Shown: piece after piece, positions 28,931 through 38,543 of the stretch
Numbering within the stretch: position 1 is the stretch's first letter
Layout: each line of letters starts with the position of its first letter
From: an uncultured Sphingomonadaceae bacterium
GTDB taxonomy: Bacteria > Pseudomonadota > Alphaproteobacteria > Sphingomonadales > Sphingomonadaceae
Assembly: GCA_947499975.1 (NCBI GenBank)
Contig: CANMQE010000004.1
Span: 62,001-126,000 of the forward strand
Length of the DNA: 64,000 nucleotides
Direction: 5' to 3'
Position numbers and translations under genes: made by a program
The notes under the pieces: generated by a model
Seen by the model: the letters and a program-made list of their open reading frames with translations, nothing else
What the model was told of the DNA's origin: nothing
Databases searched by the model: none

Positions 28931-29581
28931 TCAGTTCCCGTCAGATGCGATTGCAGGAAGGCCACCGGCACCGGTCGGTTCTGCTGCGCGGTAGGTGTCG
29001 ATGGCGCGGTTGGACGTCATGATGACAGTGTCACCCGTTCCTTCGGCGCCTTCGAGCAGATGTTCCGGATCGGCGATCATGGCGGCAAGGTTGCCGTTCA
29101 CCGCGCATCCGTAACCATCGGAAGTATGGTTGCCCTGCTGGAAGCCGTACTTGTCGGACCAGTCGGGGCAGCCGGGCACAAAGGCGGTGGACCGCGTCAC
29201 GATCACACGGACATTGCCGGGATCGACATAGCCCTGCGTCACCGGTGCGCTGTCGGCCAGCAGGATGCCGCGGCGCCCTGCGATTGCGGCCACGTCTTCC
29301 ATCACGGCCGGGTTTTCCACCGGCGTATCGATGGCCACGCGATCTCCGTAACCAAGGTCGAGCATGTCGAACCACTCGGCAAGGCGACCCTGCTCGGTTG
29401 CATCGAGGCCAGCCACGCTGGTGCGCAGGTCCATCACGTAGTTGCTGCGTTCGACAACCGGCTGGTTCACGCTGTTGAGCGAGAAGTTGTTTTTGGCATC
29501 GAGGCCGCCGCAAGCGGCAAGACCGAGGCCGAGTGAAAGCGCCAGGACACTGCTGGCAGCACGTTTAAAGCTGATGGTCAT
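28931..29581 (-). CDS. cpaD: Tad pilus assembly lipoprotein CpaD
   Basis: A 216-aa protein starting MTISFKRAASSVLALSLGLG and ending its signal in the lipobox LAAC. The mature part has the CpaD features FFDMLDLGYGDRVAID-like region, GRRGILLADSAPV and NVRVIVTRSTAFVPGCPDWS, and later VNGNLAAMIADP. CpaD is thought to help localise or stabilise the outer-membrane secretin. The ATG at 29581 has GGAGAG eight bases upstream; a GTG at 29590 overlapping the secretin stop is the alternative. Confidence 0.9.
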   Translation of the reverse strand: MTISFKRAASSVLALSLGLGLAACGGLDAKNNFSLNSVNQPVVERSNYVMDLRTSVAGLDATEQGRLAEWFDMLDLGYGDRVAIDTPVENPAVMEDVAAIAGRRGILLADSAPVTQGYVDPGNVRVIVTRSTAFVPGCPDWSDKYGFQQGNHTSDGYGCAVNGNLAAMIADPEHLLEGAEGTGDTVIMTSNRAIDTYRAAEPTGAGGLPAIASDGN

Positions 29582-29586
29582 GACGA

Positions 29587-31182
29587 TCACTCTCCGTTTG
29601 CGATGCTGAAGCCGGGTGCGGCGACCGCGGCAGTCTGCGTGGCGGCACCTGCGGGGCTTTCACCGTGGGCAAGGGGTGCGCCGTTCTGGGCGTTCATGCT
29701 GACCTCCGGTCCACCGGGTGCAGGATTGGCAGCGCGCGGCATCGGTCGTTCGGCACCGCTGGTGCCGTTGCTTTCCTGCCCGAAGAGGAACTGCGATGCC
29801 CCGTTGGGCACGGCAAAACCATCGGTCGGCAGGCGGATCTCGCGGTCGTTGACCGGCTGCACCAGATACGGCGTCACCACGATGACCAGCTCCGTTTCGC
29901 CGCGACGGAAATCCGTGGAGCGGAACAGGTTGCCGAGGATCGGGATGTCACCCACGCCCGGTGCCTGATCCAGCGTGTGCTGGGCATTGGCCGACATCAG
30001 GCCCGCGATCATGAAGCTTTCGCCCGAACCCAGCTCCACCGATGTTTCCGCGCGGCGGATGGTGAGGGCAGGGATCTGGAAGCCGTTCAGCGTCACGGCA
30101 CCCTGGCTCGAAAGCTCGGACACTTCGGGACGCACGCGGATCGAGATGCGGCCGTTGGCCAGCACGGTGGGCGTGTAGGCGAGGCTGACACCGAATTTCT
30201 TGTATTCGACGGTGGTGGTGCCCAGGCCCTGCGAGAGCGGGATGGGGAATTCGCCACCGGCGAGGAACTCGGCCGTCTCACCGGAAAGTGCCGTGAGGTT
30301 GGGCTGGGAAAGCGTGGTAACGAGACCGCGCTGCTCACCCAGATCGAGGGCGCCAGCGATATCGAGGCCGAACAGTTCACCGATAGCGCCCAGTGTCGTC
30401 TGCCCCTGGACAGGCGTGATGTTGGTGCCGGGGACGGTGCCGCTGCAGGTGCCATCGGCGAGGATCGGCGGGATACAACCCGCCACCTCGTTGCCGATGC
30501 CAAGCGGGCCGCCAAGAGCGTTGAACTGCTCTGTAACCGTGCGACCGCGGCCGATGCCGAACTGGAAGCCACCGGTGCCGTCGATTGTCGTGAGGTTCGC
30601 GCCGATGCTGCGGACCAGCGAACGGCTGACCTCGGCAAAGCGAACGCGCAGGTTTACCTGCAGCGGCGTTGCCATGCGCAGGCGGGAAATCACGTTGGCT
30701 TCCGCGCCAACGAATGCTTCCACCAGGCGTTCGGCCTCCGAGGCGTCTTCGGGAGCGGCCACTGTGCCGGTGAGCAGCACGGTGTTGGTGCCCATGGTGG
30801 CAACCCGAATGTCAGCTTCGGGCATGGCCAGGCTCAGCATCTGGTCGACGCTGTCGAGGTTCGATCCCACGCGGACATTGGCGGACCAGATGATATCGCC
30901 GGAAGAATTGCTGGCGTAAATCGTGGTCTCACCGCCAGACAGGCCGAAGACATACAGCTGGCGCTGCGACTTTACCTGCACGTCGGCGATCTGGTCGTTC
31001 GACACGAAGATGTCGGCCATGTTGCCGGGAACCGTGATCAGCTCACCGCGGCCGATGGACAGGACGATATCCTGCGCAGGGCGGACGGAGGTCTGGGCGG
31101 CGGCAGTCCCTGCCGGCACTGCGGCCAGCGGTGCAATCGCGCATGCGGCGCTCAGCACAGTCTTGAAAAGGCGGCTTTTCAT
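29587..31182 (-). CDS. cpaC: Tad pilus outer-membrane secretin CpaC/RcpA
   Basis: A 531-aa protein with a signal peptide (MKSRLFKTVLSAACAIAPLAAVP ... TAAAQ), an N-terminal pilus-and-secretin domain (IVLSIGRGELITVPGNMADIFVSN), a BON-like segment (VAAPEDASEAERLVEAFV) and the secretin core with VNLRVRFAEVSRSLVRSIG and the late signature PGVGDIPILGNLFRS. It forms the ring through which the Flp pilus leaves the cell. The ATG at 31182 has AAAGG upstream; a GTG at 31251 that overlaps the cpaB stop would add 23 residues. Confidence 0.92.
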   Translation of the reverse strand: MKSRLFKTVLSAACAIAPLAAVPAGTAAAQTSVRPAQDIVLSIGRGELITVPGNMADIFVSNDQIADVQVKSQRQLYVFGLSGGETTIYASNSSGDIIWSANVRVGSNLDSVDQMLSLAMPEADIRVATMGTNTVLLTGTVAAPEDASEAERLVEAFVGAEANVISRLRMATPLQVNLRVRFAEVSRSLVRSIGANLTTIDGTGGFQFGIGRGRTVTEQFNALGGPLGIGNEVAGCIPPILADGTCSGTVPGTNITPVQGQTTLGAIGELFGLDIAGALDLGEQRGLVTTLSQPNLTALSGETAEFLAGGEFPIPLSQGLGTTTVEYKKFGVSLAYTPTVLANGRISIRVRPEVSELSSQGAVTLNGFQIPALTIRRAETSVELGSGESFMIAGLMSANAQHTLDQAPGVGDIPILGNLFRSTDFRRGETELVIVVTPYLVQPVNDREIRLPTDGFAVPNGASQFLFGQESNGTSGAERPMPRAANPAPGGPEVSMNAQNGAPLAHGESPAGAATQTAAVAAPGFSIANGE

Positions 31183-31247
31183 CGTCTTGCCTTTCGGTGC
31201 GTTTCCGTAGGAAATCATGGGTTTGATAGCTTTGATGTTCATGGCGT

Positions 31248-32360
31248 TCACCGCAGGGTCGACATGCCGACCGAGCCGACACGCGCACCTTCGCGCATGG
31301 CGCCGGCCTGGCGGTCGAGCAGGGCACCCGCGCCGCGATCGACGGGGGTTACGACGGTGTTCTTGCCACGGGTGACGCGTACGGTCGGTCCGGTGGGTGC
31401 CGCGTTGGCGGAAATACCGGGAACCACGGGCGCAGCGTCCTGCTGGGCAGGGCCGCCGCCGCGGTTGTTGCCGCCACCCTGGGGCGGAACCGAGCGACGC
31501 TGGAAGCGCGACACGTCTCCACCGGTCTGGAAGGTGGTGGCACCTTCACCGGGACGCGACATGGCCGCACGCAGCAGGCGCTCTTCCTCTTCGGGAGAAG
31601 CATCGTCGGGCAGTTCCACTTCACCGGAAGCGATGGCACGCTCCAGCTCGGACTGGTTATCGGCGATGGAGCGCAGCGAGAGGCTGAGCGTGCCGATGGT
31701 CTGCGCAACGGCGATCTTCTCGGCGATGCGCGGGGTGACTTCCATCGTTACCGTGCGAAACGCGCGGACCACGGTGGTTCCATCTTCCCTGGTGGTGCTT
31801 TCGGTCGACTGGTCGGTGGCGAGCACGCGCAGGTTGGTGAGGATCGTTTCCGAGGTGCGCAGGGCAGCGCCATCGTCACCCGTAACGGTCTGCGTCAGCA
31901 CCATGTCGACGCGGTCACCCGGGAAGACGAAGCCTGCCACACCCGTGCGGGCGGAAACCGGCACGGTGACGGCACGCATGCCCGGGCCAAGCGCCGCTGC
32001 AAGGAAGCCGCGATCGCCGGGCGCGACGAGCGAGCCCTGCGTTACCGGTTCACCGGCAGTGACAGGGTGGCGCACGACGGTGCCGAGGAGGGCCTGCATG
32101 TCGGCTTCGCCATCAATGAAGTAGGCATCCTGCACCAGTTCCTGCGGCCACAGCTGGTAGGAAATGGCATCGGCGGTCACGATCGTGCCGACGGGCAGGC
32201 CACGCTTGGCCACCAGCACTTTCGGGCCGGTAGGCTCGACTTCGGCGGCGGCCTGAGCCTCGGGTGCCGCAGCACCGGCGAACATGCTGCGTGCGAGAAA
32301 CGCGGTACCGATCGCAACGATCAGCGCTCCTGCCAGCAGAAAAAGTTTCTTCTTGTCCAT
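31248..32360 (-). CDS. cpaB: Flp/Tad pilus assembly protein CpaB
   Basis: A 370-aa protein with an N-terminal membrane helix (LFLLAGALIVAIGTAFLARSMF) and a SAF domain (VLVAKRGLPVGTIVTADAISYQLWP), followed by the RcpC/CpaB region MRAVTVPVSARTGVAGFVFPGDRVDMVLT. The C-terminal third is acidic, then Gly/Asn/Gln/Pro-rich and likely disordered. CpaB is a periplasmic component linked to the secretin in Tad systems. Its stop overlaps an alternative GTG start of cpaC. Confidence 0.92.
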   Translation of the reverse strand: MDKKKLFLLAGALIVAIGTAFLARSMFAGAAAPEAQAAAEVEPTGPKVLVAKRGLPVGTIVTADAISYQLWPQELVQDAYFIDGEADMQALLGTVVRHPVTAGEPVTQGSLVAPGDRGFLAAALGPGMRAVTVPVSARTGVAGFVFPGDRVDMVLTQTVTGDDGAALRTSETILTNLRVLATDQSTESTTREDGTTVVRAFRTVTMEVTPRIAEKIAVAQTIGTLSLSLRSIADNQSELERAIASGEVELPDDASPEEEERLLRAAMSRPGEGATTFQTGGDVSRFQRRSVPPQGGGNNRGGGPAQQDAAPVVPGISANAAPTGPTVRVTRGKNTVVTPVDRGAGALLDRQAGAMREGARVGSVGMSTLR

Positions 32361-32434
32361 GGTGCGTCAAGCCCCCTCAATGGTCCTTGCAATATGCTTT
32401 ATGCCGGATACGGCATGATTGGTTAAAATCAGGT

Positions 32435-32926
32435 TCACTGCGCAGCCCCGGCGATCGTGGAAGCTGGCATGTAGAAAGTGCCGATGACCCAGAGGCCGGC
32501 GGCGGAAATCGCAACGCCATACGGGATGCCGATGCGGTTCTTCTGGCGGCGCATCAGGTTCCAGGCGCCGAACACCAGCGTCAGCACGCCGCCCAGCAGC
32601 GCCATCATGATGATGAGTTTGAGATAGAGAGAAGGCTCGATCCACAGCGCCAGCGCGGTCAGCAGTTTCACGTCGCCGCCGCCCATCGCTTTCAGCGCGA
32701 AAAGCACGGAAAGAATGGCGAATGTCAGCAGCGCGACGCCCACCTGTGCGGCGATTTCCGGCCAGAAGGAAAGGCCCATGGCGTACCAGAAGAAAGGCGC
32801 GCCGATGGCAACGGCCGCATTCAGCCAGTTGGCGATACGGCGGCTTTTCAGGTCGGTGATTGCGGCCACGACCAGTGCGATTGCCAAGGCGGCAAGCAGT
32901 CCGTACTTGATTGGATCGTCTAGCAT
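32435..32926 (-). CDS. cpaA: Prepilin peptidase CpaA/TadV
   Basis: A 163-aa A24-type aspartic peptidase with about five membrane segments. The two catalytic aspartates are Asp25 in TDLKSRRI and Asp85 in the GGGD motif (GGGDVKLL). It lacks the N-terminal methylase domain of PilD, as is usual for TadV. It would cleave the leader of Flp prepilin. The Met at 32926 is chosen over one at 32968. It is the first gene of the Tad operon here; no Flp pilin gene is in the window. Confidence 0.9.
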   Translation of the reverse strand: MLDDPIKYGLLAALAIALVVAAITDLKSRRIANWLNAAVAIGAPFFWYAMGLSFWPEIAAQVGVALLTFAILSVLFALKAMGGGDVKLLTALALWIEPSLYLKLIIMMALLGGVLTLVFGAWNLMRRQKNRIGIPYGVAISAAGLWVIGTFYMPASTIAGAAQ

Positions 32927-32938
32927 TGAGGCCCCCAA

Positions 32939-33985
32939 ATGTCCCTTGAGCCTTGTGCTAGCGTGCATGGCTTACCAAAAAGTAACCAAAGGCAGGAGGA
33001 CGGAATTAGCCACGCGACCACCCTTGATCCCGCGCGTTTCGACCGCAGGGCCATTCCCGATGACGCAACGGAGCGTAAGTGGAAGGCCGGTGACGGACAC
33101 GAGGTCCGCCTGATCGAATGGCCTGAACCGCCCGCCGAAATGGCCGGGCGCGGGTCCATCCTGTTCATGGCAGGGCGCGCCGACGCTTACGAAAAATATC
33201 TCGAAACCTTCGAGCACTGGCGGCTGAAAGGCTGGCGGGTGATGGCCGCGGACTGGCGCGGGCAGGGTGGATCGGGCCGCTTGGGCCTTGACGATTCGAC
33301 AGGCCATATCGACGATTTCCAGCTCTGGCTGAACGACCTCGCCGAATTGTGGAGCCATTTCGCACAGGGCCGCGATGGTCCGCTGGTGCTGGCAGCCCAT
33401 TCGATGGGCGGACATCTGGTGGTGCGCGCCGCGATCGAGAAGATACTGATGCCCCGGCCAGATGCGCTGGTCCTCTCTGCCCCCATGCTGGACGTGTTCC
33501 CCGAGATACTGCCTCTGCCGCTGAAACGGCTGGTATCCACCGCCATGGCAGGGCTGGGCGATGCGCGCCGCCCGGCCTGGCGAATCAGCGAGAAACCGGG
33601 CAGCAAGCTTGCCTCCCGCCAGCGGCTGCTGACGCATGACGATGCCCGCTACGAGGATGAGAAGTGGTGGCGCAAGCAGCGGCCCGAACTGCGGCTAGGC
33701 CCCGGCAGCTGGGGCTGGGTGAAGGCGGCCGCGCTCAGTTCCTCGGAGATATTCCGCAAGGGCCGGCTGGAGGAGATGGATATACCCACTTTCATCGTCG
33801 CTACCGACGCCGATCGGCTCGTCAGCCCCTCTGCCGTGCGCAGCGCCCTGGCGCGCCTGCCGGATGCCGATGCGCTGATCTTCGGCGAGGAGGCGCGTCA
33901 CGAGATACTGCGCGAGGAAGACGTCGTGCGGGAACAGGCGCTGGGCGCGATTGACGGTTTCCTGGATAGCCAGTTTTCAGATTGA
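32939..33985 (+). CDS. Alpha/beta hydrolase (lysophospholipase-like)
   Basis: An alpha/beta hydrolase with the nucleophile elbow AHSMGGH, an oxyanion-region ILFMAGRADAYEKYLE, the DWRGQGGSG motif of lysophospholipase-like members, and a late His in EEARHEIL. Asp in VATDADRLVSP completes the triad. It likely cleaves a lipid or other ester. The coordinates use the first in-frame ATG (348 aa), but that ATG is only 13 bp from the divergent cpaA start and has no clear function upstream. An ATT at 33005 lies five bases after a perfect AGGAGG and gives a more family-like N-terminus (about 326 aa). Confidence 0.85.
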   Translation: MSLEPCASVHGLPKSNQRQEDGISHATTLDPARFDRRAIPDDATERKWKAGDGHEVRLIEWPEPPAEMAGRGSILFMAGRADAYEKYLETFEHWRLKGWRVMAADWRGQGGSGRLGLDDSTGHIDDFQLWLNDLAELWSHFAQGRDGPLVLAAHSMGGHLVVRAAIEKILMPRPDALVLSAPMLDVFPEILPLPLKRLVSTAMAGLGDARRPAWRISEKPGSKLASRQRLLTHDDARYEDEKWWRKQRPELRLGPGSWGWVKAAALSSSEIFRKGRLEEMDIPTFIVATDADRLVSPSAVRSALARLPDADALIFGEEARHEILREEDVVREQALGAIDGFLDSQFSD

Positions 33986-33993
33986 GCGCAGCC

Positions 33994-35106
33994 ATGGCCC
34001 AGACTTTCGACATCGCCGTGATCGGCGCCGGAATGGCCGGTGCCAGCATCGCCGCCGAATTGGCCGCTCTCGCGCCGGCGGGAACGCGCATCGCCCTGTG
34101 CGAGGCGGAAGATTTTCCCGGCTATCACACCACCGGCCGATCCGCCGCCTTTCGGGAGGAATGTTATGGCGGGCCGGATGTCGTGCCGCTGACTCTGGCT
34201 TCTGGCGATTACCTTGCGCAAGGCGGTTTCCTGACGCCGCGCGGCGGCCTCTATCTCGCGCGTGAAGGGGAGGATGCCGAGGTCGCGGCGTTTCTGGAAC
34301 GGTTTGCCGATTCGGGTGTGACCATCCGCCCGCTGGATCGCGCCGGGCTGGAAGCGCGCCTGCCCGGCGTGCGCCCGCAATGGACGCAGGCGCTGAGCCA
34401 GCCGAACTGCGCCGATATCGACGTGGCCGGCCTGCACCAGCACTATCTCTCTCGCGCCAGACGCGGCGATGTGGCCCTGCATGTCCGCCACCGGTTACAA
34501 GGCCTGTCGCGCGAGGGCGGGGATTGGCTGCTGGATTTCGGCGCTGCAGGCGAGATGCGCGCCGCCATCGTGGTGAACGCCGCGGGTGCCTGGGCGGACG
34601 GTGTGGCCCGCCTTGCCAATGCCAGGACGCTGGGCATTCAGCCGCTGCGGCGCACGGTGGCACAGCTGCGCGTCGACCCCGCGCCGTCTGCCGATCTGCC
34701 GCTGACGCTGGATATCAACGGCGATTTTTACTTCCGCCCCGACAATGGCCGCATCTGGCTGAGCCCGCATGACGAAACGCCGAGCGAGCCGTGCGATGCT
34801 GCGCCCGAGGAATACGATATCGCGCTTGCCGTCGAGCGGTTCGAGAACGTGGTGGACTGGAAGATCGAGGCAGTGGAGCGCAAGTGGGCGGGGCTGCGCA
34901 GTTTTTCGCCCGATCGTCTGCCGATCTACGGTTTTGACCCTGCGGTGGAAGGCCTGTTCTGGTTCGCAGGGCAGGGCGGATATGGCATCCAGACGGCACC
35001 GGCAGCGGCCCGGTTTGGTGCACAACTGCTACTGCAACGGCCAAGGGACGCCATGACCGGGGCGTTGGACGAACGGCTCTATTCACCTGCGCGTTTTGCC
35101 GATTGA
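33994..35106 (+). CDS. FAD-dependent oxidoreductase, D-amino-acid oxidase/DAO family
   Basis: A 370-aa flavoprotein with the N-terminal dinucleotide motif IAVIGAGMAGASIAAEL, the conserved HTTGRSAA region that contacts FAD, VVNAAGAWADGVA in the middle, and the C-terminal WFAGQGGYGIQTAPA. This is the DAO family pattern; close relatives act on glycine, D-amino acids or other amines. The substrate is not clear. The ATG at 33994 is preferred to the TTG at 33982 that overlaps the hydrolase stop. The genes are likely co-transcribed. Confidence 0.85.
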   Translation: MAQTFDIAVIGAGMAGASIAAELAALAPAGTRIALCEAEDFPGYHTTGRSAAFREECYGGPDVVPLTLASGDYLAQGGFLTPRGGLYLAREGEDAEVAAFLERFADSGVTIRPLDRAGLEARLPGVRPQWTQALSQPNCADIDVAGLHQHYLSRARRGDVALHVRHRLQGLSREGGDWLLDFGAAGEMRAAIVVNAAGAWADGVARLANARTLGIQPLRRTVAQLRVDPAPSADLPLTLDINGDFYFRPDNGRIWLSPHDETPSEPCDAAPEEYDIALAVERFENVVDWKIEAVERKWAGLRSFSPDRLPIYGFDPAVEGLFWFAGQGGYGIQTAPAAARFGAQLLLQRPRDAMTGALDERLYSPARFAD

Positions 35107-35175
35107 GGGCTGTGCTGGCCAACCGGATAAACTTTGTTATGTTCGCCCGCGACCAATCAAACGGGAGATCAAAAA

Positions 35176-35352
35176 TTGGCTCATCATTTCCAGATCTACA
35201 AGGACAAGGCAGGCGAGTTCCGCGTGCGGTTCAAATATAACGACGAGATCATGTTCTCGACCGAAGGCTACGCTTCGAAGTCGAGTGCCAAGAACGCCAT
35301 CGAATCGATCCAGAAGAACGGCCCCGGCGCGGACATCGTCGACGAGAGCTGA
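35176..35352 (+). CDS. DUF1508 (YegP-type) small protein
   Basis: A 58-aa protein with one DUF1508 unit: FQIYKDKAGEFRVRFKYNDE followed by FSTEGYASKSSAKNAIESIQKN. Family members such as YegP usually have one or two such beta-beta-alpha units; their role is not settled. The start is a TTG at 35176 with GGGAG eight bases upstream. An ATG at 35134 would add 14 residues with no similarity to the family. The converging rnhA stop is 3 bp away. Confidence 0.85.
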   Translation: MAHHFQIYKDKAGEFRVRFKYNDEIMFSTEGYASKSSAKNAIESIQKNGPGADIVDES

Positions 35353-35355
35353 TCT

Positions 35356-35790
35356 CTAGCGGGCGCTGTCGGCCGCGTCGCTGGCGAGGCGGTCGACACG
35401 CTCGTTTTCCGGGTGGCCGCTATGGCCCTTTACCCATTTCCACGTGATGACATGCGGTGCGGCGGCTTCGATCAGATCGTGCCACAAATCCTCGTTGCGA
35501 ACGGGTTTCTTGCTGGCATTCACCCAGCCGCGCTTTTTCCAGCCGTCGATCCACTTCGTCATGCCGTCGATCAGATAGCGGCTGTCGGTGTGCAGGGTGA
35601 CTTCGCACGGTTCGATCAACGCCTTCAGCGCGCGGACAGCCGCCGTCATTTCCATGCGGTTGTTCGTGGTCTGCGGGTCGGAGCCCGAAAGCTCCTTCTC
35701 GTGCCCCCCCATGCGCAGCAGCGCGCCCCAGCCGCCGGGGCCGGGATTGCCCTTGCAGGCACCGTCGGTAAAGATTTCGACGTGTTTCAT
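35356..35790 (-). CDS. rnhA: Ribonuclease HI
   Basis: A 144-aa RNase H with all catalytic residues: Asp9 ([11 protein letters not shown]), Glu47 (RMEM), Asp69 ([10 protein letters not shown]) and Asp133 (ENERVDRLA), plus the flexible-loop His123 in KGHSGHPEN. It removes RNA from RNA-DNA hybrids, including R-loops and primers. Its start overlaps the thrB stop by 4 bp. The order ispH-thrB-rnhA is common in alphaproteobacteria. Confidence 0.96.
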   Translation of the reverse strand: MKHVEIFTDGACKGNPGPGGWGALLRMGGHEKELSGSDPQTTNNRMEMTAAVRALKALIEPCEVTLHTDSRYLIDGMTKWIDGWKKRGWVNASKKPVRNEDLWHDLIEAAAPHVITWKWVKGHSGHPENERVDRLASDAADSAR

Positions 35791-36761
35791 CGGCCGAAAA
35801 TGTCCTCTCCTTCGCGGCGGTAGAATTCCAGTCGCCGCACGAAATCCATCGGATCCTTCTTCGTCACAAGCGCATCCGCCGGTGTTTCGATCCAGTCCTG
35901 TGCGCGGCTGGAGACGAAACGCAAGGTTGCCCCCTGCGCCAGCAGCGGCAGCGCGCCGCGCTCCTCCTCCCGCAATTTGCGCACGCTTTCATAGCCTTCC
36001 ACCAGCGCTTGCCCCACTTCGGGACGATAGCTGCGGCCATCGCCGCTGAAGCTCCACGCGGCGTGGGTGACGGCAAGATCGTAGGCCATCGCATCGCTGC
36101 AGGCGAAGTAGAAATCGATGAGCGCGCTGACGGTGTTGCCCAGCATGAGCACGTTGTCGGGAAACAGGTCTGAATGGATAATGGAATCAGGCAAGTCGCG
36201 TGGCCAGTCGGCGGCGACCTGCCGTGCCACGGGAACGACATCGGGCAGGGCGCCGTCGATGGCGGCGAGCGCATCCGTTCCGCAATCTTCCAGTACCCTT
36301 GCAGACACTTGCGGGCCAAGGTCGTTTGCCCGGCTGCCGGCGAAATCCTGCGCCGTCCGGTGCATCTGCGCCAGCACCACGCCAACGCTGCGGGCCTGTG
36401 CAGGCGTCGGATCCGTGACCGACACCCCCGGCAGAAACTCGATCAGCGCCACGGCCTTTCCTTGCAGCATGCGCGACGATGCGCCGCTGCGATCGTGGAT
36501 CGTGCGCGGAACCGGGCAGTCGTTCGCGGCCAGGAAATCCAGCAGGTTCAGGAAGAACGGCAGATCGGCGATGTCGATGCGCCGTTCGTACATGGTGAGA
36601 ATGAAGCGCTGGCCGTTGGCACTGCTGCCGGTGGTTTCCACCAGCCAGTTGGAATTGGAAACGCCCTCCGCAATGCCTTTTGCGGAAACCAGTTCACCAA
36701 CATCGTATTGCGCGATCAGATCGGCCAGAACCTCGGCCGAAAGCTGCGTGTAGACGGCCAT
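35787..36761 (-). CDS. thrB: Homoserine kinase, ThrB2 (aminoglycoside-phosphotransferase-like) type
   Basis: A 324-aa kinase of the APH fold, beginning [39 protein letters not shown], the pattern of alphaproteobacterial homoserine kinases. The catalytic loop is [13 protein letters not shown] and the metal-binding segment is [19 protein letters not shown]. It phosphorylates homoserine in threonine synthesis and is unrelated to the GHMP-type ThrB of enterics. It lies 10 bp after the ispH stop and overlaps rnhA. Confidence 0.93.
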   Translation of the reverse strand: MAVYTQLSAEVLADLIAQYDVGELVSAKGIAEGVSNSNWLVETTGSSANGQRFILTMYERRIDIADLPFFLNLLDFLAANDCPVPRTIHDRSGASSRMLQGKAVALIEFLPGVSVTDPTPAQARSVGVVLAQMHRTAQDFAGSRANDLGPQVSARVLEDCGTDALAAIDGALPDVVPVARQVAADWPRDLPDSIIHSDLFPDNVLMLGNTVSALIDFYFACSDAMAYDLAVTHAAWSFSGDGRSYRPEVGQALVEGYESVRKLREEERGALPLLAQGATLRFVSSRAQDWIETPADALVTKKDPMDFVRRLEFYRREGEDIFGR

Positions 36762-36771
36762 TGCTGCAAAC

Positions 36772-37752
36772 CTAGTCCATCAATTGGCGGGGCAGCTTGA
36801 ACACCATCTTTTCCTCGGCGGTGCGGACCTTTTCCTCCTGCACGTCACGCCATTCGCCCAGCTTTGTCACCACTTCGCGCACCAGCACTTCTGGCGCACT
36901 GGCGCCAGCGGTGATGCCCACCGTGCCGACCCCGTCCAGCCACGCAGGATCGATCTCGCTGGCGCGCTGGATCAGCCGGGCATCGGTGCCGAGCCGTTCT
37001 GCCACCTCTACGAGGCGCAGGGAATTGGACGAATTGGGAGCGCCGATCACCAGCACCAGATCCGCCCCCGGCGCGATGGCCTTCACGGCCTCCTGCCGGT
37101 TGGAGGTGGCATAGCAGATATCCTCCGCCTTGGGCGCCACGATATGCGGATAGCGCGCCTTCAGCGCCCGCACGATCTCCGCCGTATCGTCTACCGAGAG
37201 CGTGGTCTGCGTAAGGAACGAGAGCGTATCGTCTTGTGTGAAAGGCAGCTGCTCGACATCGTCGACCGTTTCCACCAGCGTCATCTGCCCCTCTGGCACC
37301 TGTCCCATCGTGCCGATCACCTCGGGATGGCCTTCGTGGCCGATGAAGATGATGTGCTGGCCTTTCTCGATCTGGCGTTCGGCCTGGCGATGCACCTTGG
37401 ACACCAGCGGGCAGGTGGCATCGACATAGATCATCTCGCGCCGCTGCGCCTCTGCCGGAACGGACTTGGGCACGCCGTGCGCGCTGAACACCACCGGCAT
37501 ATCGTCCGGCACTTCGTCCAGCTCCTCCACGAAAATCGCGCCCTTTTCCTTCAACCCGTCCACCACGTAGCGATTGTGCACGATTTCGTGCCGGACATAG
37601 ACCGGCGCGCCATACTTCTCGATTGCCTTCTCGACGATCTCGATGGCGCGATCCACACCGGCGCAAAAGCCGCGCGGCGCGGCAATCATCACGATCAGCG
37701 GCAATTTGCTGCCGGAGGGGCGATTTTCCTGAAAGGGGGCGTTCATGCTCAT
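36772..37752 (-). CDS. ispH: 4-hydroxy-3-methylbut-2-enyl diphosphate reductase
   Basis: A 326-aa enzyme with the three cluster cysteines in [25 protein letters not shown] and [13 protein letters not shown]. It also has the substrate-binding [16 protein letters not shown] and SSNSLRLVE motifs. IspH uses a [4Fe-4S] cluster to make IPP and DMAPP in the last step of the MEP pathway. A second Met at 37746 is also possible as start. The gene leads the ispH-thrB-rnhA operon. Confidence 0.96.
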   Translation of the reverse strand: MSMNAPFQENRPSGSKLPLIVMIAAPRGFCAGVDRAIEIVEKAIEKYGAPVYVRHEIVHNRYVVDGLKEKGAIFVEELDEVPDDMPVVFSAHGVPKSVPAEAQRREMIYVDATCPLVSKVHRQAERQIEKGQHIIFIGHEGHPEVIGTMGQVPEGQMTLVETVDDVEQLPFTQDDTLSFLTQTTLSVDDTAEIVRALKARYPHIVAPKAEDICYATSNRQEAVKAIAPGADLVLVIGAPNSSNSLRLVEVAERLGTDARLIQRASEIDPAWLDGVGTVGITAGASAPEVLVREVVTKLGEWRDVQEEKVRTAEEKMVFKLPRQLMD

Positions 37753-37847
37753 GTCTCTAGCTGTTGTCGCCCAGTCGTGAAAGGGCTAGGGGCCTGCAAG
37801 TGGAATGGGGCGGTATATAGGCTGCCTGTACGATACAAGGAATGGGA

Positions 37848-38498
37848 ATGAACGCTCGGATCGCAATACTTGCCGCTGTTGCTGGCCTTACTGTTTTGGG
37901 TGGCTGCCGCAGCGAAGGCGATATCGTGGTGGATACAGGCGTGGGAATCACCGCGCTGCGGTCCGTTTGTCCGGCGGTGGGCGTGCCCGATTATACTGGC
38001 GACATCACCCTGTTCTCTCCTGCCGGTGCGCGCACGGCCGATGCCATCGACGTGACGGCGGCCATCACCAACGTGCGTTCCACTTGCGATGAAACGGGCG
38101 AGCAGGTCTATTCCGCCGCCACTTTCGACGTGATCGGAACGCGCACCGATACGACGGGCGCACGCACCGTTTCGCTGCCCTATTATTCCACCGTGCTGCG
38201 CGGCGGCTCTTCCGTAATCGCAAAGCGCGTGGGCCAGGTTGAACTCACCTTCGCCCCCGGCGAGGCGCGGGCACAGGGCAGCGGCACTGCTGGCGCCTAT
38301 GTGAACCGTGCGGAGGCCACTCTGCCGGAAGATATTCGCGAACGTATCACCCGCCGCCGCCGTGCCGGCGACCAGTCGGCCGCGATCGACCCGTTGACGG
38401 AGCCTGACGTGCGTGCCGCCGTGGCCCGCGCTTCTTTCGAACTGCTGGTGGGCTTCCAGCTGACGGAAGAACAGCTGGCCTATAACGCCACGCGCTAA
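37848..38498 (+). CDS. Hypothetical lipoprotein
   Basis: A 216-aa protein with a signal peptide and the lipobox VLGGC, so it should be anchored in the envelope. The mature domain has Cys residues in RSVCPAVG and RSTCDET and a beta-rich pattern, ending with a helical tail. I recognise no named family. The ATG at 37848 has AAGGA at a good distance; the ATG at 37842 sits directly on that site. It precedes argS by 45 bp on the same strand. Confidence 0.75.
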   Translation: MNARIAILAAVAGLTVLGGCRSEGDIVVDTGVGITALRSVCPAVGVPDYTGDITLFSPAGARTADAIDVTAAITNVRSTCDETGEQVYSAATFDVIGTRTDTTGARTVSLPYYSTVLRGGSSVIAKRVGQVELTFAPGEARAQGSGTAGAYVNRAEATLPEDIRERITRRRRAGDQSAAIDPLTEPDVRAAVARASFELLVGFQLTEEQLAYNATR

Positions 38499-38543
38499 AT
38501 CGGGTGCTTTGCGCAGCCGTTCAAACAGGCTAACGGCGCGCCT

